A stretch of 64,000 bases of DNA from Prorocentrum cordatum. Its lineage: Eukaryota > Sar > Dinophyceae > Prorocentrales > Prorocentraceae. A program made the translations under genes and the position numbers. The stretch's first letter is position 1; each line of letters opens with the position of its first letter. This document shows positions 32,813-42,828 of the stretch, in pieces. Where the stretch lies: the NCBI GenBank assembly GCA_963575745.1, contig CAUYUJ010015504.1, positions 1,166,579 through 1,230,578 on the forward strand, given 5' to 3'. Below the pieces are notes generated by a model, which saw only the letters and a list, made by a program, of their open reading frames with translations, was not told the DNA's origin and did not search any database.

Positions 32813-33625
32813 TTCTGCACCGCGGCAGGTGAGGCCGTTGATTCAACGCACCCGTGGGAAAATATCGACCAGGACGGGCCCGTTCAGGAAACGCTCAGGG
32901 CCGGGAATCAAGCGCCAGTGATGGGGGTCGGGGTTGTTTTCCTCCCCGATGGAGGCCCCAGAAGGCCCCCGGACGGCGCCAAAAGGGGGCCCACGGGGGG
33001 AACCCAAACCCAAATTTCCAGCCTTCGGCCTCAGGGCGCCCCCAGGTTGCCTCAAGAAGCCTCCATCACGCCCCAAGACGCCCCCAGGGAGCCCGAACAG
33101 AGCCCCCAAACGCCCCCAAGAACATCCCAGGAATCGGACATGCCTCGTGGAATGCAGTCCTGGACGCTCAGTAGCTTATAGAGGGGTCGGCGGACGTGGC
33201 GTAAGCCTGTGGAATCAAACGCCAGTGATGGGGGTCGGGGTCATTTTCTTCTCCTCCCTTGCAGCGGGGGCCGCGCGGGGCGGGGCGGGCGGGGCAGGCT
33301 GTCCGGGGCCAACGCCAGGGGCGGGAGGGCTCGGGGTGTCTGAGGTTTTCGGGTCTCTCTTCGTCGGTCCTCGGCGGTCTTCCAGCCTCGGGGGGTGGGG
33401 TGTTCAAGCGTTCGGAGCTCGAGGTGTTCGGGCGTCGTTTGGGAGACGCAGCAGCACACTAGTACTGCATGTCCTCCTTGGAGGCGAGCGTCCGACCCGA
33501 ACATGTAGTGCACTCATCCTGCAGCATATCGCTTCCCGAGCGGTGTGGCCAGAAAGCGCCCGCCACGACGGGCATGCTATCAAATCTCGCGGTGCGCGCG
33601 TCGCCCCTTCGGGGGGGCCACGTAC
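32813..33625. repeat. CAAGANGGCC repeat and TCAAACGCCAGTGATGGGGGTCGGGGT duplication
   Basis: TCAAACGCCAGTGATGGGGG occurs at 33217; its near copy TCAAGCGCCAGTGATGGGGG is at 32908, each followed by TCGGGGT. Between them 32960-33130 carries CCCCAAGA-type units. 33360-33415 holds a partial family 6 repeat. No gene. Confidence 0.6.
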
Positions 33626-33630
33626 ATATA

Positions 33631-33802
33631 TCGGGGATGGACAGAACCCCTTTTAGTAAAACGTGGTTTAGGGACAACGACCTGAGGCCCAAACCTGGCG
33701 TGCGCAAACCTGGAAAATAACGGCAGCGGCGCCCTCTCGAGAACCGAAAACGGACAATTCACTAATCGACGTGTCACTGTTGGGGGTTCTGTCCACCCCC
33801 GA
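33631..33802. mobile_element. MITE family 2, copy 3 (172 bp)
   Basis: TCGGGGATGGACAGAACCCC left end, inverse GTCCACCCCCGA right end, and exact 5-bp flanks ATATA (33626-33630, 33803-33807). Differs from copy 2 at few positions, so both are young. Confidence 0.9.
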
Positions 33803-33832
33803 ATATAATATCTGGGGGTGACGCCGATGTCC

Positions 33833-33960
33833 CGGGCGTTGTCGTCGGTTCTCGGCGGCGTCCCAGCCTCGGGATGCCCTCCAGCCGCAGCGCCTCGCCG
33901 ACAGCGCTCCGCGGGTGCCCGTTCCGTCCCGAGCGGCCACCGGAGACGCGAGCCATGACC
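33833..33960 (-). repeat. Dispersed repeat family 6, uninterrupted copy
   Basis: Contains CCAGCCGCAGCGCCTCGCCG (33883-33902), the unbroken form of the sequence that TIR-1 copy E splits at 35947/37115. Followed by TCCCGAGCGGCC, as at 37155. Confidence 0.65.
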
Positions 33961-34211
33961 CAAAGACAGGGAAGGGCTGGCCATCGCTCGGACGTCCATT
34001 CCCGGCGTTGTTTTCGGCTTCGTGCGTGGTTTTTTCGCCAACTGATCAAGGATGCTCCTCGATGGTCCTCGCCGAAAGAATGCACACGTCCGAGCGATGC
34101 CAGGAGGAAGCAATCCTGAGATCCGGGCGCTGCACTTGTCTTTCGCACCGGGCGTTTGCGCCCAGTTCGAGCCCTGCGGGCCATCTCAGACATCAGTCCA
34201 GCTCGACCAAC

Positions 34212-34275
34212 TCGAAGAGAGAGAGAGAGAGAGAGAGAAAGAAAAAGAGAGAGAGAGAGAGAAAGAGAAAGAGAA
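34212..34275. repeat. (GA)n microsatellite
   Basis: AGAGAGAG with GAAAAAGAGA interruptions. Confidence 0.9.
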
Positions 34276-35353
34276 AACGGGCCCGGGGGCTCCGGTCGTG
34301 ATGCTACGCGGCGGAGGGAGCGGAGAGAAGCGAAGAGAGCGCCACAGTCGTGCGCGCTCCCCTGGGGAGCCGACGCCCGCCAGGGGGGCATGGTGTGGAG
34401 GCAGTGGCCGGGCGGAGGATGGGGAGCGGGCGGGGGGGAGGCAGGAGGGCGGAGGAGGGGGAAGCCATGGGGAGGAGAGGATCTCCCTCACCCCTCGCAC
34501 AGGGAGGAAGAGGAGGATTAGAAGGAGGGAGGGGAAGAGGAGCAGAAAACGCGACGAAATAGATTGGCACCACCCCTGAGGTCTGCTGCCCATGCTCACC
34601 GACAGCCCATCATCTTGTCATCGTGTAAGAAGTGGAGGAGGAGTAGGAGGAGGAGGAGGAGGAGGAGGAGGAGGAGGATGAGGAGGAGGAAGGGAATGAA
34701 GTGGAGGAAGGGTATGAAGTGGAGGAGGGGTAAAGTGGAGGAGGGAGGGAACCGGGATGAGGATGACGAGATGGAGGAGATGTGCGCGAGCTGGGTCGTG
34801 TGAGGAGGGCCATGTGGACTGCTTGCGCTCTGCCACCCTACGCTGCGCCGCATCTGATCCGCGCTGCAGGAAAATCTGGCAAGGCCAACGCCAAGACTCG
34901 AGCGACTCGAGCATCGATGCGAAAGAAAAACGGAAACATAGAGATTTGTCCATAGCCGTCACCTGTGGGATCGAGCTTCGAGGGGCTCGGCAGGCGGTGG
35001 ATATGGATAATTATATATTTTTATTTATATATATATAAATATGTATGGCTCCCAGTGCCCGAAGAGATCCATGTTCAGCGCCCGCCGAGGCCCCAGAAAC
35101 TCGGTCTCCTGCACCCCCCTGGAGAAGTAATGTAACCTTGGCAAGTCGTATCGGAAAATCGATCTGAGACTTCCCTGGGGGCGGCTGCTCATCCCGGCTC
35201 CGCTTCTCACGGCCCCTGGGCCCGAGACGAGGCCCCTGAAGACTACCAAGGGTAAAAGACCGACGGCAACAAGAACGAGCACACCAATCATCAAACCACT
35301 ACTTCCCGGAGCAGTGCAGGCAGTGGCTATGAACGAATGCTCGCCTAAAACAA
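34276..35353. other. Purine-rich and AT-rich noncoding stretch
   Basis: GGGGGAGGCAGGAGGGCGGAGG-like purine text (34410-34540), a GGA tract (34630-34695), an ATGAAGTGGAGGAAGGG repeat (34695-34745) and a TTATATATTTTTATTTATAT run (35011-35040). No gene recognised. Confidence 0.5.
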
Positions 35354-35356
35354 CAG

Positions 35357-35563
35357 TTGGGGAGACGTAAGACTCGGGTTGGGGGGACTCGGGTTGGGCC
35401 CCACGGGGCCATCATACACATGACGAGACCCAACCTGAAATCTGACGCGAGCTCCCGCTGCAAACTTCCCACGAAACCTGGACCGCCAAAATCCGGGGCG
35501 CGCTCGCCAAAACACCTCGGCAAACCCGAGTTCTGGCCCACCCGAGTCTTACGCTTCCCCGAA
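35357..35563. mobile_element. MITE family 7, copy 2 (207 bp)
   Basis: Left TTGGGGAGACGTAAGACTCG, right inverse TTCGGGGAAGCGTAAGACTC, so termini of about 26 bp. Exact 4-bp direct repeats ACAG flank it (35353-35356, 35564-35567). Aligns throughout with 16729-16935. Confidence 0.8.
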
Positions 35564-35584
35564 ACAGAGATGGCTCCAGCAGAC

Positions 35585-35773
35585 ACTCCTCCTCCTCCTC
35601 CTCCTCCTCCTCCTCCTCCTGCTCCTCCTCCTCCTCCTCCCCCTCCTCCTTCTCCTCCTCCTCCTCCTCCTCCTCCTCCTCCTCCTCCTCCTCCTCCTCC
35701 TCCTCCTCCTCCTCCTCCCCCTCCTTCCTCCTTCTTCCTCCTCCTTCCTCCTCCTCCTCCTCCTCCTCCTCCG
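35585..35773. repeat. (CTC)n tract
   Basis: Nearly pure CTC with a few CTT and CCC interruptions. Confidence 0.9.
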
Positions 35774-35947
35774 CGCCGCGATGTGCCAGGGCACGGACGA
35801 GGCCCCGCGCGCCACACCGCGAAGCGGTGCGCGGGGGCAGCGAGCGGGGCGGGGGAGGCTCGAGGGCTCGGAGCTCGAGATGTTCGAGCGCCTGCGCTGG
35901 TCCTGGGCGGCTTTCCAGCCGCGGGGGGTGCCTTCCGGCGGCTGCGC

Positions 35948-37114
35948 TCTGGTCGGGCGTGTCCCCCTGCAGGCGGATTTGTTCTGGACGAGAGATAGGA
36001 AGCACCAACAAAGGTACCCCAGGGTGCTCACACATGATCAAAAATCGCCCCCGTGCGATATTTCGACTAACCTCATGCCCGTGAGAATAAACACTAGGGG
36101 ATAATAAAGTTCGGGGTTCAGGGTTCAGGGAGAGATAATAAAAGTAGCCCAGCAGACCTCAGCATAATCTCGAAGTAAGAGATGATAAAGAGGAGACCAA
36201 GCCGAGCACGTTTTGTGAAAATCTCGAGTTTCAAATATATTAGATTTTATTTACAAGCGCTTTATGAAAATTGTTTTTTGTAAGTGCTCGTGTAGGGTAG
36301 CTCATGTGCCTCAAATTCCATGGATAATCAACCCCAGAGATAGAAAAGTTCAGGCGAGCGTGGGGACAGAGAGAAATATAAAAGAAGAATAATACAGTAG
36401 AAGAATAATAAGAAAGAAGAAGAAGAGGAGATTAAGAAGAGGACGAAGAAAGGAAAAATCCAAAGTTCCAAATCTATCAATTTTAATTTACAAACGCTTT
36501 ATGAAAATTGATTTGTTTAAGTGCTCGTGTAGGGTAGCTCATGTGCTTCATTTTCCATGGATAATCAACCCCAGGGATAAACCAAATCAGGCGAGCGTGA
36601 GGACAGATATAAATATAAAAGAAGAAGAGGAAAGTATAATAATAATAAGAAGAGAAGAAGAAGAGAAGAAGAAGAAGAGAAGAATAACGGAAAAATGGAA
36701 AGTTCCAAATCTATCAATTTTAATTTACAAGCGCTTTATGAACATTGATGTTTTTAAGTGCTCATGTAGGGTAGCTCATGTGCTCCCCTTTCCATGGATA
36801 ATCAACCCCAGAGATAAAAAAGTTCAGGCGCGCGCGGGGATACATACATACATTGGTTTCGCTTGACACATCCTGAAAAAGTGTGATCGCTTCGCTTGAT
36901 GTTGCTAATTATACCAACATCGCTTGATGTTGCTATCTCAACATAGCGTTTCGAGGTGATAATGAAGTTCGGCCTCAGCGCTCGACGCCCAATTTGAATT
37001 TTGTATAGGGCGACGATAATCAACTCTAAACACTGAAGGGGGGGGTCCCTTTATTATCATCGGCATGCGGTTATTTTTGAATGTTCCCCCTGCAGAGGGA
37101 CAGGCCCGACGTAA
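35948..37114. mobile_element. TIR-1 element, copy E (1167 bp, AT-rich cargo)
   Basis: Left end TCTGGTCGGGCGTGTCCCCC, inverse right end TTACGTCGGGCCTGTCCC. The 8-bp flanks are GGCTGCGC (35940-35947) and GGCTACGC (37115-37122), seven of eight identical. The element splits a family 6 repeat whose unbroken form lies at 33833-33960. The conserved terminal 100 bp on each side match the short TIR-1 copies; the middle (36100-37010) is AT-rich and holds three tandem units of about 235 bp. Confidence 0.8.
36232..36905 (+). repeat. 235-bp AT-rich tandem repeat (three units)
   Basis: Units start near 36240, 36477 and 36712 with ATTTACAAGCGCTTTATGAA, continue AAGTGCTCGTGTAGGGTAGC, CCATGGATAATCAACCCCAG and AGGCGAGCGTGRGGACAGA, and end in AAGAAGAAGAG runs. 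The third is shortened. Composition is sharply unlike the surrounding GC-rich DNA. A 121-codon plus frame through it is not gene-like. Confidence 0.85.
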
Positions 37115-37122
37115 GGCTACGC

Positions 37123-37425
37123 CTCGCCGAGAGCGCTCCAGGGGTGCCCGGGCCGTCCCGAGCGGCCGCCGGAACCCGAGAGCCGGCCGGTGACCTGCTC
37201 GGGGAGGGGACATCGAAGTGGAATCGGCGACACATCGCCGATAGATCGGCCCCCGATACGCTGGAGGTTTTAGATCAGGATGCCTTCGATAAGGAACCCA
37301 GGGTCTTGCGACGGAGGGGCGGCCGAACGTCGGCCACCCACCTCGCTTTGAAGCAAAAAGGAATGCGCCAGGGTCTGGGCCCCGTTCCTTCTGCAATGCC
37401 GCTGCCGTAACGGATCCGCACGCTC
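37123..37425. other. Right half of family 6 repeat and unassigned spacer
   Basis: 37115-37190 completes the family 6 repeat broken by copy E; 37215-37250 carries ATCGGCGACACATCGCCGAT. No gene. Confidence 0.45.
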
Positions 37426-37429
37426 CTGG

Positions 37430-37615
37430 GCAGGGTCTCGGGGATCTTCTGACCCGGGTCAATCCAGGCCCGGGCCAGTCAGGCCTTGCAGGATCCTGCA
37501 AGGTCCTGCACCCAAGCCCGGGTCAATGCGAAGGATCCTGCAGGATCCTGCAGCATCCTGCGCCCAGACCCGGGTCAATGCGACCCTGGAGCTGCAGGAT
37601 CCTGCGAGATTCGGC
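37430..37615 (+). repeat. AGGATCCTGCAGGATCCTGC minisatellite, locus 1
   Basis: About four units of roughly 42-45 bp with CCCGGGTCAATGCGA and GGATCCTGC. A second locus with the same units is at 48335-48505. Many nested palindromes (CCTGCAGG, GGATCC, CCCGGG). Confidence 0.8.
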
Positions 37616-37740
37616 GCTCTGGCGGACTCCCGTTTGCATTGGCCCCCGTCTCAAGGCTCCCGAGCCTGGGCAGGGCGGGCCATCTGGCCTCTGCCGGTGA
37701 TCAGTGGGCGATTGGGGATTGATGCGTCCCCTCCTGAGGC

Positions 37741-37908
37741 CAGGAGGGGCCCAGGGACACACAGGTAAATAGACACAAATAACCAGCTCCCCCATATCTT
37801 CCCACATTGTCTGGGTCTTTGTCTTCCCCCCGACTTCCCATAGTTCCCCATCTTTTCTGGGGGAAGCGACGATGAATTGTGTCTGCGTGTTTTTGTTCCC
37901 TCCGGAAT
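37741..37908. mobile_element. MITE family 3, copy 4
   Basis: CAGGAGGGGCCCAGGGACAC left end, inverse CGGAGGGAACAAAAACACGC right end. It abuts the last proposed exon of the membrane-protein gene. Confidence 0.75.
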
Positions 37909-38002
37909 CCCTCCCTGACGTTGTCCCCGAGGGTCGGACATCTCGAGGAGCAGAGCCCGGGGGCGTCCAAGAGGGGGGTCAGCAACTCACGGCCCCTGGC
38001 AT
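37909..38002 (-). CDS. Possible exon 4 of the membrane-protein gene
   Basis: Follows a pyrimidine-rich stretch and CAG (38003-38005). In phase with exon 3 it reads DARGRELLTPLLDAPGLC and then CPTLGDNVREGF. It ends where a family 3 MITE begins. The acceptor is not followed by G, which is unusual here, so the call is weak. Confidence 0.25.
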
Positions 38003-38205
38003 CTGCGCGGACGAGGGGGGGAGGCCAGGGCCGTGCCGAACAACAGAAACGATGGGGCCATAGAATGTTGGGCGACATCATGGCCACGTCCATGATACTT
38101 ACCCACCCACCCCTTGTCGTCCCCCCCGCTCCTCTTGGCCGCCCCCGAAACGCGGGGGACGGAGCTCCCCTATGCATTTGCTTGGGACCCTGGCCCCAGG
38201 TCAAC

Positions 38206-38326
38206 CCAGCACCGACTTCCAGTTGAACCAAAGGGCCGGTGTCGTGGCCAACTCCCAGAGGCTGAGCGTCGGCTTCCTCGCGAACGGGAGCAGCTCCGCG
38301 AAGGCGTCCCTGGGAAGCTGCTCGCC
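38206..38326 (-). CDS. Probable exon 3 of the membrane-protein gene
   Basis: 121 bp between AG|G (38327) and G|GT (38205). It reads GEQLPRDAFAELLPFARKPT, then LSLWELATTPALWFNWKSVL, with strongly GC-ending codons and no low complexity. An upstream stop in this frame shows the open stretch is exon-sized. Linking it to exon 2 needs a GC-AG intron of 945 bp (39271-38327), in phase. The family is not recognised. Confidence 0.4.
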
Positions 38327-39271
38327 CTTCTGAAGGGCCCAACTCGCCACCGCGCTGGCGCGATATTGGTGCGTGTTAGATTACTTGTTTGCTGTCTGGT
38401 ACGCAGGGCATCTGTAACTTTCAAGGGCCGTCCCCTCCCCCCCTTCCCGACTAGCAAGCAGCCGAGCTCCGAAAACCGCCGCCCCCCTCAGCTTTCCTCC
38501 CAGGAGCCCTCGGCCTCTAGACGATTCCAGGACAGCCAGTGACCGCCCCAACACGACTGCACGACGCCCGAGACCTATCTAATGACAGCCCACCGAGCCC
38601 CCAAATGCTCCAAGATCTCCCATGGAAGGCTTCCAGCAAGGCCCTCAGATGCAAGCATGATTCAAAAGCGTATGGAAGCAGCATGAGTTCTTCAACTGAC
38701 GATTTTCGGCTCACGCAAGACCGCATCGAGAGACTTTCAGCTCAGAGCTCCAAGATTCCCCCAAACGGGCCACTACAGTCCCACGAGAGCCACGAGCCCA
38801 GGATGGCTCGGGAACCCCTTTACGGCGGCCCAAGGCCAACCCGGCAGGGCTCCAAGATAGCCCCAAGCTCGTTCAACCGAGCCTCTTAGTTCGAGAGAGT
38901 TCGGAGAACCATCACGCCCAAGACGGTTGCCAAACGCCCGAGAGGCGAGGGCGGACGGGGCACCGAGCTGGAACGGGTCTTACACTCAGCCACCTTCCAG
39001 ATGCGCTGCTGCTGATGCCTCGGCGATGCGGCACGATCCTCCGACCCTGAGGAGGCAACTACTGGGAGGTTTCCGTCGGAAAGATATCAAAAAGGATTGA
39101 GTCCCACTGGGGGGCTGTTACGCCGGAGTGGGCCTCGTATTCAGCCGGATTAAGCGGGATGAAACCCAATTTCGGACCAGGGCAAAGTCAGAATTTGACC
39201 TCCCAGGAAATGCATCCGAGCCCACCTGCTCTGAGCCTATCTGGGAGGCCTCGGGATTCGCCGCAGGCAGC
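38327..39271 (-). other. Proposed intron 2
   Basis: GC donor (39271-39270) and AG acceptor, if exons 2 and 3 belong together. Contains a family 4 MITE fragment (38999-39060) and otherwise unassigned text. Confidence 0.3.
38999..39060. mobile_element. MITE family 4, right-end fragment
   Basis: GATGCCTCGGCGATGCGGCA, CGATCCTCCGACC and CTGAGGAGGC match the right end of 25658-25882. Confidence 0.5.
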
Positions 39272-39592
39272 CGGGTACTCTGCGAGGAAGTGAATCTGCC
39301 GGATGCCGGTCACGAAGTTCCAGCCGGGCACGAAGAGCCCCCACGTGTCGAGCGGGGCGGGGCGGCCTGCCTCGACGAAGAGCTTGTTGACCTTGTCGTA
39401 GAGGAACCACTGGTTGAGGTAGATCCACGCAAACGCGGAGTAGAAGGCGATGGCGTAAGGGTTATCGCCCGGGCCGCCCTCCAGGGCGCCGTACGCGAAC
39501 TCGCCGAAGACGCCCGCGAACAGGCCGGCCGCGAAGGGGTAGATCACCAGAGAGCCGCCGATGCCCAGACCGCGGTACTCGCGCAGGTCGTC
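39272..39592 (-). CDS. Exon 2 of a multi-pass membrane-protein gene
   Basis: Reads DDLREYRGLGIGGSLVIYPF and on through two or three hydrophobic segments: GSLVIYPFAAGLFAGVFGEF, YAIAFYSAFAWIYLNQWFL, and LDTWGLFVPGWNFVTGI followed by RQIHFLAEY. The peptide is rich in Trp, Phe and Tyr with normal composition, unlike every satellite frame nearby. The 5' border GGGAG|GAC obeys the dinoflagellate AG|G rule. The 3' border is placed at a GC donor (39271) but could lie further on. An integral membrane protein is inferred; the family and function are unknown to me. A family 10 MITE sits in the intron just upstream. Confidence 0.65.
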
Positions 39593-39712
39593 CTCCCGGG
39601 CTTCGAGAGAAACTGGGGGGCATGCTCCCAGGAGTTTGGACGCGGGCTGCAGCGGCAGGGAGGCGACTGACCAGGCAGGAGGAGCGCGGTCAGGAGGATG
39701 GCAAGAGTCGGC

Positions 39713-39910
39713 AGTTGAGCAGAGACCGACCGTCCCGCCATTCCTATCGGCCTGCCACGACATGTTCTTAGAAACCCAAAACACTTGGAACAAGACAGTT
39801 CAGAACATGTTAGAGATGTTCTAAGAACATTGCGTGGAGACCACAAAAGGTTCTTAGAACATTATTTGGTAGGCCTCTGGACGAGCTAGGACGCTTCGCC
39901 ACTGCTTGAG
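39713..39910. mobile_element. MITE family 10, copy 1
   Basis: TTGAGCAGAGACCGACCGTC left, CTTCGCCACTGCTTGAG right, with ACATGTTCTTAGAA and TTCTTAGAACATT inside. Aligns with 51534-51768. The inverted termini are imperfect, roughly 55 bp. Confidence 0.7.
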
Positions 39911-40214
39911 GCAAGGAGGGACGCCAGGGGGATCACTGAGGCGGGGCGGAGCCGGAGGTCAGAGGAGGGGGGGAGGAGGACGAGGCAGTAGGGCGAGGCA
40001 GCCTGCAGGAGGAGGAGAAGGAGGACGAGGAGGAGGAGCAGGAGGAGGAGGAGGGGCCAGTAACTGAGCAGGAGGAGTTGGACGCAAGTCCGGGGTAATC
40101 CACATAACCATACAGTGAAAACTCCAGGACACTTCAATAGAGGAATCGAAAAACTGCATCAACAAATTAGCCTGACGAAGGACCCAACCATATGTAATTG
40201 CGAGTACCGCATTG

Positions 40215-41262
40215 TGGGTACCGGTTTCGGTGGAGCTCCCTATGGGGCCACGAAGCGCTGTCCTGGGTGGCGTTGACGCATTCGGCCTGTTCCACTGGAG
40301 CCTTCGGTGGAGCTCCCTATGGGGCCACGAAGCGCATGCGGCTTGTGCCACTGGAGCCTTCGGTGGAGCTCCCTATAGGGCCACGAAGCGCTGGCCTCTG
40401 TATGTGGCGTTGACGCATGCGGACCCTGCCACTGGAGCCTTCGGTGGAACTCCCCATGGGGCCACGAAACGCTGTTCTGGGTGGCGTTGACGCATGCGGA
40501 CCCTGCCACTGGAGCCTTCGGTGGAGCTCCCTGTGGGGCCACGAAAAGCGGTCTTGTGTGGCGTTGACGCATGCGGACCCTGCCACTGGAGCCTTCGGTG
40601 GAACTCCCCATGGGGCCACGAAACGCTGTTCTGGGTGGCGTTGACGCATGCGGACCCTGCCACTGGAGCCTTCGGTGGAGCTCCATATGGGGCCACGAAG
40701 CGCTGTTCTGCGTGGCGTTGACGCATGCGGGCCCTGCCACTGGAGCCTTCGGTTGAGCTCCCTATGGGGCCACGAAGCGCTGTTCTGCGTGGCGTTGGCG
40801 CATGCGGACCCCGCCACTGCAGCCTTCGGTGGAGCTCCCTAAGAGACCACGAAGCGCTGTCCTGGGTGGCGTTGACGCATGCGGGCCCTGCCTCTGGAGC
40901 CTTCGGTTGAGCTCCCTATGGGGCCACGAAACGCTGCCCTGCGTGGCGTTGACGCATACGTACCCCGCCACTGAAGCCTTCGGTGGAGCTCCCTGAGAGG
41001 CCTCGAAGCGCTGTCCTGGGTGGCGTTGACGCATGCGGACCCTGCCACTGGAACCTTCGGTGGAGCTCCCTGGGGGGCCACGAAAAGCTGCCCTGCGTGG
41101 CGTTGACGCATGCGGACCCTGCCACTGGAGCATTCGGTGGAGCTCCCTATGGGGCCACGAAGCGCTGTCCTTGCGGCGTTGACGCATGCGGGCCCTGCCA
41201 CTGGAGCCTTCGGTGGAGCTCCCTGTGGGGCCACGAAGCGCTGTACTGGGTGGGTGAAACGC
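40215..41262 (+). repeat. 77-bp satellite array, 14 units
   Basis: Units carry GGAGCTCCCTATGGGGCCAC, GAAGCGCTGT, GGCGTTGACGCATGCGGACC and CTGCCACTGGAGCCTTCGGT. Unit starts (GGAGCTCCC) are at 40232, 40309, 40365, 40446, 40523 and then every 77 bases to about 41215; one unit is 56 bp and one 81 bp. Because 77 is not a multiple of three, long open frames appear on both strands and are artefacts. Confidence 0.95.
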
Positions 41263-41611
41263 AGGGAGGTGACGAGGCGGATGGGAGGAGGGAGGAGGGG
41301 GAGGAGGAGGGGGATGATGAGGAGAGGAGATGAGATGAGAGGAGAAGAGAGGAGAGGAGGGACGCGGGGCGCTGTCTCTTCAAAACGAGAACCCAACACC
41401 ACAAGATGGTTGGGTAGCAATGCGAAGTTCCGCGCGGATGTCGCTAAATCGCCGCATGACTCCCGCAACAGTGTTTCTCCGTCGAGCTCCAGAACACCTC
41501 CAAGCAGACCCGAGGGACGGCGATGAACTCCGACAGTGGGGGCTTCCAGGCAGTCCCACGGGATTGGGCCTCCGCACCCCCCCTCGTCGGTTTGCGGAGC
41601 GGACTCCGCTC

Positions 41612-41731
41612 CTCCACGACGAGCTTGTAGTAGAGGTACCAGACCACCCCAGGCCAAAAGGTGAGGAGGCAGAACCACCGGGCCCACATGGGGAAGCCGG
41701 AGGGCGCCGTCTCCTCGGCGGCCTCGAGGAA
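41612..41731 (-). CDS. Exon 1 (or an early exon) of the membrane-protein gene
   Basis: Reads AAEETAPSGFPMWARWFCLL, then TFWPGVVWYLYYKLVVE, a strong membrane segment. Joined to exon 2 it gives YYKLVVE-DDLREYRG in frame. The 5' end is unclear: an AG|G at 41731/41732 would make this an internal exon, and the frame also stays open upstream to 41977 with Ser/Arg/Pro-rich text that could be a targeting leader or noise. Confidence 0.55.
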
Positions 41732-42073
41732 CACGGCGAAGGAAGGACGGGCGTTCGTCAGGGGGGTGGGGGCAGACCAACGGAGGGGGGAGGCACGTGC
41801 ACCGTGCCGACCACTTCTGCTGAGACGGGGACTCGTCCACAGCCGCCGCCTGGGCGATCGATTTCCGGGAGCCTCGGTAGGCGGAACCTGTTGATGTGCT
41901 CGGCCTCGCGAGGGCCCGAAACTATCCACATCCGCCGCCTGCCGAGATCCCTGAAGATCGGTATCCCAGGCGGACAAATTTTGGGATTTCAGCGAAACAC
42001 CTGAGGCTTGAGCCCGCGGTAACCATTCGGGGATTGTTCAAGGCCTCTCTGGGGCCAGTCTCCTGCGATTCCT
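41732..42073. other. Unassigned stretch upstream of exon 1
   Basis: May hold upstream exons of the membrane-protein gene; none can be bounded. ATCCACATCCGCCGCCTGCC (41926) recurs at 43728 and, diverged, near 44350. Confidence 0.35.
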
Positions 42074-42287
42074 CGATCCCATTCGATTATTCCGAGGCCT
42101 CCCCAAAACAGGGCCCGAGTAGATGGGATCGTAGGATCGCGCCGCATCGCCGATGCATCGCCGACGTCGGCTGTGCATCGGCGACGCCACCGCAAGGAAG
42201 ATCGGGCTCTCCATCGAGCCGCACCGCCGATGCGTCGAAGAATATGGGGCGATGTTCTGACCCCATCTGCTCGGGCCACATTTGTCG
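42074..42287. mobile_element. MITE family 4, degenerate copy
   Basis: GAGGCCTCCCCAAAACAGGG and GCCCGAGTAGATGGGATCGT on the left; inverse of CTGACCCCATCTGCTCGGGC on the right. The core again has CGCCGATGCATCGCCGA. The far right end is lost. Confidence 0.6.
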
Positions 42288-42828
42288 GTGCAGGGCGAGT
42301 TCAAACAACGGCACCTCAAAATCGGTGTCTGGACCCCTCCCCGGTTCCAAACGCGCAAATTTTCCGAGATGCGTCCAGTCGTATTGACGAGGGCCCCACC
42401 CCGAAGGCCAACCACCGCTGTCTTGACTCGTGAGCATCGTTTAACCATGCCCACCAGCGTGCCCTTGGCCCCACCTGCCGATTAACCCCCCTAGATGGGG
42501 ATGTAGACTGTTCCCTTCGGGTTTCGACGGGCATATCTCCAACCTGGGTGGTGGGAGGTTGGGGATCGGGATGGGGGTCTGGATGCGGATCGGCTAAACG
42601 ATACTGAACTCGCCCTCCTCTGACATATGAAGGCTCTGAATGTGGTGCTGCCCACCCCGCTGCCAAACGCCCGAGAGGGGAACGCCCACATGAGGTCCCG
42701 GGGCTCCGCCACCTCTGGAGCAACAATAAGCTGCAAAAACATAATATGTCGGAGCTCCGCGCGGACTTCTTGGATCTGCCATGAACCCCTCATGCGAACA
42801 ACAAAAGCTGCTACTGGGGAAAACACAG
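42288..42828. other. Unassigned spacer
   Basis: No gene recognised. Holds the second GAGCTCCGCGCGGACTTCTT phrase (42751). Confidence 0.35.

Larger units (their letters stand above)
39593..41611 (-). other. Proposed intron 1 (about 2.0 kb, GA-AG)
   Basis: The donor side reads GTGGAG|GAGCGG and the acceptor CGGGAG|GACGAC. GGAGGA is present at both borders, so the cut may slide; every sliding gives the same protein (VVEDDLRE). With the AG|G rule the intron is GA-AG. It contains a family 10 MITE (39713-39910), a GGA tract (39965-40060), the 77-bp satellite (40215-41262) and a GA-rich tail (41270-41365). Confidence 0.55.

Noticed and set aside
40239-41187. Overlapping open frames on both strands with regular peptide repeats
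   Set aside because: Products of the 77-bp satellite read in three registers; not surface-protein genes.
40215-41262. CRISPR-like array
   Set aside because: Units are contiguous diverged repeats of 77 bp with no alternation of conserved repeat and unique spacer, no Cas genes, and a eukaryotic setting.
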